Shown here: positions 60,449 to 64,000 of the stretch, in pieces | Numbering within the stretch: the first letter of the stretch is position 1 | How the letters are laid out: every line of letters starts with the position of its first letter | Source of the DNA: JALENY01 sp036310185 | GTDB taxonomy: Bacteria; Bacillota; Clostridia; Lachnospirales; Lachnospiraceae | DNA: 64,000 bases | Direction of reading: 5' to 3' | Assembly (NCBI GenBank): GCA_036310185.1 | Contig: JAXJSH010000070.1 | Location: 62,001 to 126,000, forward strand | Notes under the pieces: generated by a model | Databases searched by the model: none | What the model saw: the letters and a program-made list of their open reading frames with translations, nothing else | Told to the model about the DNA's origin: nothing | Program-made: the position numbers and the translations under genes

Positions 60449-61186
60449 ATGAATTATAAAATGATCTTGCAATATGATGGCACCAGATACAATGGATGGC
60501 AGCGTCAGAAAGCCACCGACAATACCATTCAGGGCAAACTGGAAGGGATCCTGACAAAAATGTCCGGTCAGCCCATAGAAATTCACGGAGCAGGACGTAC
60601 CGATGCCGGCGTGCATGCGCGCGGACAGGTTGCCCATTTCTCACTTGACACCCATATGACACCGGATCAGATAAAAAACTACATCAACGAATACCTTCCG
60701 GATGACATCGGGGTGCTGAAGCTGACTGAGGCTTCTCCCCGTTTTCACAGCCGTTTAAACGCCATTGGAAAAGTATATCAGTATCGCATCGGCAAGAGCC
60801 GGGCCACAAACGTTTTTGATCGCAAATATGTTTATATCCACCCGGAAACTCTTGATGTCAGACAGATGAAATCGGCCAGTGCATATCTGCTTGGCAAACA
60901 TGACTTTAAAAGTTTCTGCGGCAACCCACGAATGAAAAAATCCACGGTCCGCACGATTCACTCCATTCAGATTGAGGAGACAGAATCCGAAATCAAGATC
61001 ACCTATTCCGGCAACGGTTTTCTTCAGTATATGATTCGAATCCTGACCGGAACATTGATCGAAGTGGGCGAAGGCAAACGCACCCCGGAATCCATCCCGG
61101 AACTTATCGCCTGCCTGGATCGCAGTCAGGCAGGTGTCACCGCACCGGCATGCGGATTAACTTTATTAGAAGTAAAATACGATTAA
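60449..61186 (+). CDS. truA: tRNA pseudouridine(38-40) synthase TruA
   Basis: 245 residues starting MNYKMILQYDGTRYNGWQRQ, with the catalytic Asp in GAGRTDAGVHARGQVAHF and the C-terminal FLQYMIRILTGTLIEVGEGK. Modifies uridines 38-40 in the anticodon arm. The start is ATG 60449 after GAGG; an in-frame ATG at 60401 lacks a site. Divergent from nifZ. Confidence 0.96.
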   Translation: MNYKMILQYDGTRYNGWQRQKATDNTIQGKLEGILTKMSGQPIEIHGAGRTDAGVHARGQVAHFSLDTHMTPDQIKNYINEYLPDDIGVLKLTEASPRFHSRLNAIGKVYQYRIGKSRATNVFDRKYVYIHPETLDVRQMKSASAYLLGKHDFKSFCGNPRMKKSTVRTIHSIQIEETESEIKITYSGNGFLQYMIRILTGTLIEVGEGKRTPESIPELIACLDRSQAGVTAPACGLTLLEVKYD

Positions 61187-61218
61187 CCCTGCTTTCAAAT
61201 CCCTTTTTAAATATATGC

Positions 61219-61254
61219 AAAATGGTGCAGAATCTCACAATTCCACACCATTTT
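61219..61254 (+). terminator. Bidirectional terminator between truA and rsmE
   Basis: AAAATGGTG (61219-61227) and CACCATTTT (61246-61254) with inner GAAT/ATTC, in a symmetrical stem that can serve both converging genes. Confidence 0.75.
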
Positions 61255-61313
61255 ACCAGCAATACATTTAACACATATTCTGCATACTGTTTTTAAATAT
61301 GCCCTATACCCTC

Positions 61314-62051
61314 TCACTGTTCCAGATGATACATCAATATTGATAATACCGTAAACCCGGCGGTCTCTGTTCTCAGAATTCTCTTTCCAAGTGTAATCGG
61401 CTGAAATCCCATATCCATGGCCGCCTGGATTTCCTCTTCCTCAAAGCCGCCCTCCGGGCCGATAAAGACAGCAATGGACTGTCCCGGTTCAATGGCACCA
61501 ATCTGCTCCCGCGCAGCGTCCATACCTTTTGCCAGCTCATATGGAATCAGTTTCACATCCATTTCAGCCGCATATTTCAATGCCTCTGGAAACTTCAAAA
61601 CAGAATGCACCTGCGGAATATACATGCGTTTGGACTGCTTCGCGGCACTCTCGGAAATCCCCTGCCATCGCCTGATTTTGGATGTTTCTTTTTTTGCATC
61701 CAGCTTTACCACGCAGCGGGAAGATGCCACCGGAATGATTTCAGCAGCGCCCAGCTCGACGGCTTTTTGTATAATCAGTTCCATTTTATCACTTTTCGGC
61801 AGGCACTGAAATAAATATACTTTTGAAGGCAGTTCAAGCCCGGCCTCTTCCACAAACATAATTTTAGCCAGTACTTCCTCTTCGGCCAGTTCTTCAATCT
61901 GGCAGGTGTATTCCATCTTATCGCCGTTGCTGACCAGTATTTCTTCTCTTGGACGCATGCGAAGTACATTTTTTATATGATGGGCATCCTGACCGGTTAT
62001 ATGTATGTATTTTTCCTCTATCTGCGTCTGTTCTACGAAAAAACGATGCAT
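61314..62051 (-). CDS. rsmE: 16S rRNA m3U1498 methyltransferase RsmE
   Basis: 245-residue SPOUT-class methyltransferase: N-terminal PUA-like domain (MHRFFVEQTQIEEKYIHITGQ in part, HHIKNVLRMRPREEI) and the knot with AVFIGPEGGFEEEEIQAAM and LGKRILRTETAGFTVLSIL. Follows prmA by 72 bases, a very common pair in Bacillota. Confidence 0.96.
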   Translation of the reverse strand: MHRFFVEQTQIEEKYIHITGQDAHHIKNVLRMRPREEILVSNGDKMEYTCQIEELAEEEVLAKIMFVEEAGLELPSKVYLFQCLPKSDKMELIIQKAVELGAAEIIPVASSRCVVKLDAKKETSKIRRWQGISESAAKQSKRMYIPQVHSVLKFPEALKYAAEMDVKLIPYELAKGMDAAREQIGAIEPGQSIAVFIGPEGGFEEEEIQAAMDMGFQPITLGKRILRTETAGFTVLSILMYHLEQ

Positions 62052-62123
62052 ATTTTCCTCTTTTCTATCTTTTTTTAATTCTGTATTTTCAGCCCCATCC
62101 AGGCACTTTTTGATTCTGGATTC

Positions 62124-63125
62124 TTACGCTTCCGGTTTCTTCGCAGTTACAGACACCCACTCGCCCTGATAAGTCACTTCAACCAGTTCCAGACCAGCAT
62201 CTTTTACAGCCTGTACAACCACGCCTTCTTTATCGTCGATGATTCCCGATGTAATATAAACCCCGCCCGGCTTCAACTGATTAACAATAACCGGAGTCAG
62301 CGGTACAAGTACCTCTGCAAGAATATTTGCCACCACAATATCATATTTTTCATATCCGACACGATCCTGAACGTCCCTGTCGTCAATGATATTTCCAATC
62401 AAAAGATCAAATTTGGGATTCTGCAGTTCTTCCGCATCCGTAATATCCGTACATGCACCGGTTCCAAGCTCATTGTTTTCCAGATTTTCAGCAACTGCAG
62501 GAACCGCACACGGGTCCAGATCCGTTCCTGTCACATGTTTTGCGCCCAGTTTCAGCGCAATAATTCCAAGGATACCGCTTCCGGTTCCCACATCAAGAAG
62601 TTCCGTATCCTCATTCACATATTTTTTCAGCTGACGAATACACAGCTGGGTCGTCTCATGTTTTCCGGTTCCAAATGCGGTGCCCGGATCAATATGAAGA
62701 ACCATGCGGTCCTGATCTTCCACTTTTACATCTTCCCAGGATGGAATAATCAGAATATCGTCCACATAGAACTGAGAGAAAAACTGTTTCCAGTTGTTGA
62801 TCCAGTCTTTGTCTTCTGTCTGAGACTCTTCAATCGTTCCCTCACCGATATCCAGAAACATGCGGAGTTCTTCCAGTTCACGTTTTACATTTGCCACAAT
62901 CGTCTCTTTATCTTCTTCCTCTTCCAGATAGAAATTTACATAAGCAATACCATCATCATCCGGCATATCCGGCATGATATCCACAAACATCTGCTCTTTT
63001 TCCAGCGCAGTCAGCGGCTGCTTATCTTCAATCTCTGCACCCTGCACGCCAAGGTCTGCCAGTGTGGAAATAATGATATCCTCCGCATCTGTTTTTGTTT
63101 TAATTGAAAATTTATTCCATTTCAT
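62124..63125 (-). CDS. prmA: Ribosomal protein L11 methyltransferase PrmA
   Basis: 333 residues: an L11-recognition N-terminal domain and a SAM-binding domain with DPGTAFGTGKHETTQLCI, LLDVGTGSGILGIIALKLG and IVVANILAEVLVPL. Methylates L11 on the large ribosomal subunit. First gene of the prmA-rsmE pair. About 15 to 20 residues longer than the usual PrmA, with an acidic insert near 75-115. Confidence 0.95.
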   Translation of the reverse strand: MKWNKFSIKTKTDAEDIIISTLADLGVQGAEIEDKQPLTALEKEQMFVDIMPDMPDDDGIAYVNFYLEEEEDKETIVANVKRELEELRMFLDIGEGTIEESQTEDKDWINNWKQFFSQFYVDDILIIPSWEDVKVEDQDRMVLHIDPGTAFGTGKHETTQLCIRQLKKYVNEDTELLDVGTGSGILGIIALKLGAKHVTGTDLDPCAVPAVAENLENNELGTGACTDITDAEELQNPKFDLLIGNIIDDRDVQDRVGYEKYDIVVANILAEVLVPLTPVIVNQLKPGGVYITSGIIDDKEGVVVQAVKDAGLELVEVTYQGEWVSVTAKKPEA

Positions 63126-63242
63126 ATTTACAGTCCTCTCTCATTCAGATTTATTTCTATTTCGCCTTCCAAAACTTTCGCCTGTTTTTCTCTTTTTTTC
63201 ACGTCTGCAGATACTGCTGCATTCCACAACGATTAAACATCT

Positions 63243-64000
63243 TTACACAAAAAGCGTAACGATTGGAATTGTCACCAATGACAATACGGTACTTAGAATA
63301 ATTCCTTTTGATATAATATCTGCATCCAGATCACGCTCTTTTGCAAACATCAGCGGCATATTTCCGGCAGGTACCGCCGTCATAATAACTGTGATTCCCA
63401 AAATCAGCATATCATCCGTTATCATCCGCATCACCAATGCTGTTATAATCGGAATTAAAATAAAACGGATTGCAATAAAAATATACAGCCTGTATTCCTT
63501 CAAAATCTCTTTGACAGACACCTGTGCCAGTGATGTACCAATAACAAAAATTGCAAGAAATACAGTAGCTCTTCCCATATAATCGAGGCTTTCCGCCGCC
63601 ACCGTCGGAACCGGAATTTTCAAAAAGAAAATCAATACCGTCAGAAAAGCTGCCACGGTTCCCGGATTAAGAAAAACACGCGGATTCATTTTTTCCTTTG
63701 TTCCCTTCTGTTTTGTCAACAGATAAATGCCATATGTGTAAATATAAATATAAAACATAAAGTTGAAAACGGCAATATAAATCAAACATTGATTTCCAAG
63801 AATTGCCGTCCCCAGCGGAATTCCTATGAATCCCACATTTCCAAACATGGTCATCAGACAATAATAGTTCCACTGGTCTTTGGGAGCCCGCAAAATACGT
63901 CCCATTACATTTCCCACAAGCAAAAGCAGAAAAAATATGATAAACGCGATTGCCGCCACCATAAGCACTTCCTGATTGGTCGCTGTGTTCTCTTCGCTAA
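63243..64000 (-). CDS. AEC (auxin efflux carrier) family transporter, 5' part missing
   Basis: The frame stays open to the end of the window (reading S-E-E-N-T-A-T-N-Q-E-V-L before residue MVAAIAF), so the true start lies beyond base 64000. What is visible is about 250 residues of hydrophobic helices with the mid-family FGNVGFIGIPLGTAILG and the C-terminal MPLMFAKERDLDADIISKGI in part, both typical of AEC permeases. Substrate unknown; bacterial members move malate, malonate or other small acids. Confidence 0.88.
   Translation of the reverse strand, partial: SEENTATNQEVLMVAAIAFIIFFLLLLVGNVMGRILRAPKDQWNYYCLMTMFGNVGFIGIPLGTAILGNQCLIYIAVFNFMFYIYIYTYGIYLLTKQKGTKEKMNPRVFLNPGTVAAFLTVLIFFLKIPVPTVAAESLDYMGRATVFLAIFVIGTSLAQVSVKEILKEYRLYIFIAIRFILIPIITALVMRMITDDMLILGITVIMTAVPAGNMPLMFAKERDLDADIISKGIILSTVLSLVTIPIVTLFV

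Overview
The window reads as a chromosomal segment of a spore-forming, low-to-moderate G+C Bacillota, most likely a gut Lachnospiraceae-type clostridium. Supporting signs are a sigma-K gene, CodY, a CIRCE-controlled groESL operon, IreB, YlbF and RNase J in their usual clostridial order, strong AGGAGG-type ribosome binding sites, and sigma-A promoters with 17-base spacers. Most genes lie on the minus strand. I see no rRNA, CRISPR array, insertion sequence or prophage.

Left part (1-16 kb): the start of ispG, ilvE, a thyA/folA pair separated by a nested inverted-repeat element, acyP, a copper module (csoR and copA, the latter with an internal start that could also make a CopZ-like chaperone), then a glycerol operon (glpK, glpF, a GlpA-like flavoprotein, a second FAD/NAD oxidoreductase, a DUF1667 protein, and a small Cys-rich repeat peptide). 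glpK is preceded by a leader terminator, which suggests antitermination control. Next comes a peroxide operon (small membrane protein, ahpC, AhpF N-terminal-domain protein).

Middle (16-32 kb): a maltodextrin operon (malE-malF-malG-malQ-malR) with paired LacI-type operators, and a complete phosphate operon (pstS-pstC-pstA-pstB-phoU-response regulator-kinase) behind a PhoP-box array. These are followed by a monoacylglycerol-lipase-like hydrolase, two small plus-strand ORFs, mscL, rpiB, a structured intergenic RNA candidate, and two identical tRNA-Gly(GCC) genes.

Right part (32-64 kb): a nitroreductase, pepF, a GntR/ABC transporter operon, and then an AT-rich two-gene insert at 36868-38714. The insert encodes an OLD/AAA-type ATPase translationally coupled to a small protein with a PD-(D/E)XK-like motif, and is my best candidate for an undescribed defence-type system. 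After it come housekeeping clusters: amidase, guaB, groESL, codY-topA-dprA-comM, sigK, the tRNA ho5U/mo5U pair (U32 protein and TrmR), ylbF, rnj, ruvX, ireB, mtaB, an HPr-like protein without the catalytic His, thiI with its cysteine desulfurase, truA, rsmE, prmA, and an AEC transporter cut by the window end.

Most intriguing items: the ATPase/nuclease-like pair, the Cys-repeat peptide ending the glycerol operon, the multi-stem element at 31051-31225 with mutually exclusive pairings, the copA internal start, and sigma-K lacking a pro-sequence. All family names come from reading motifs by eye; no searches were run.
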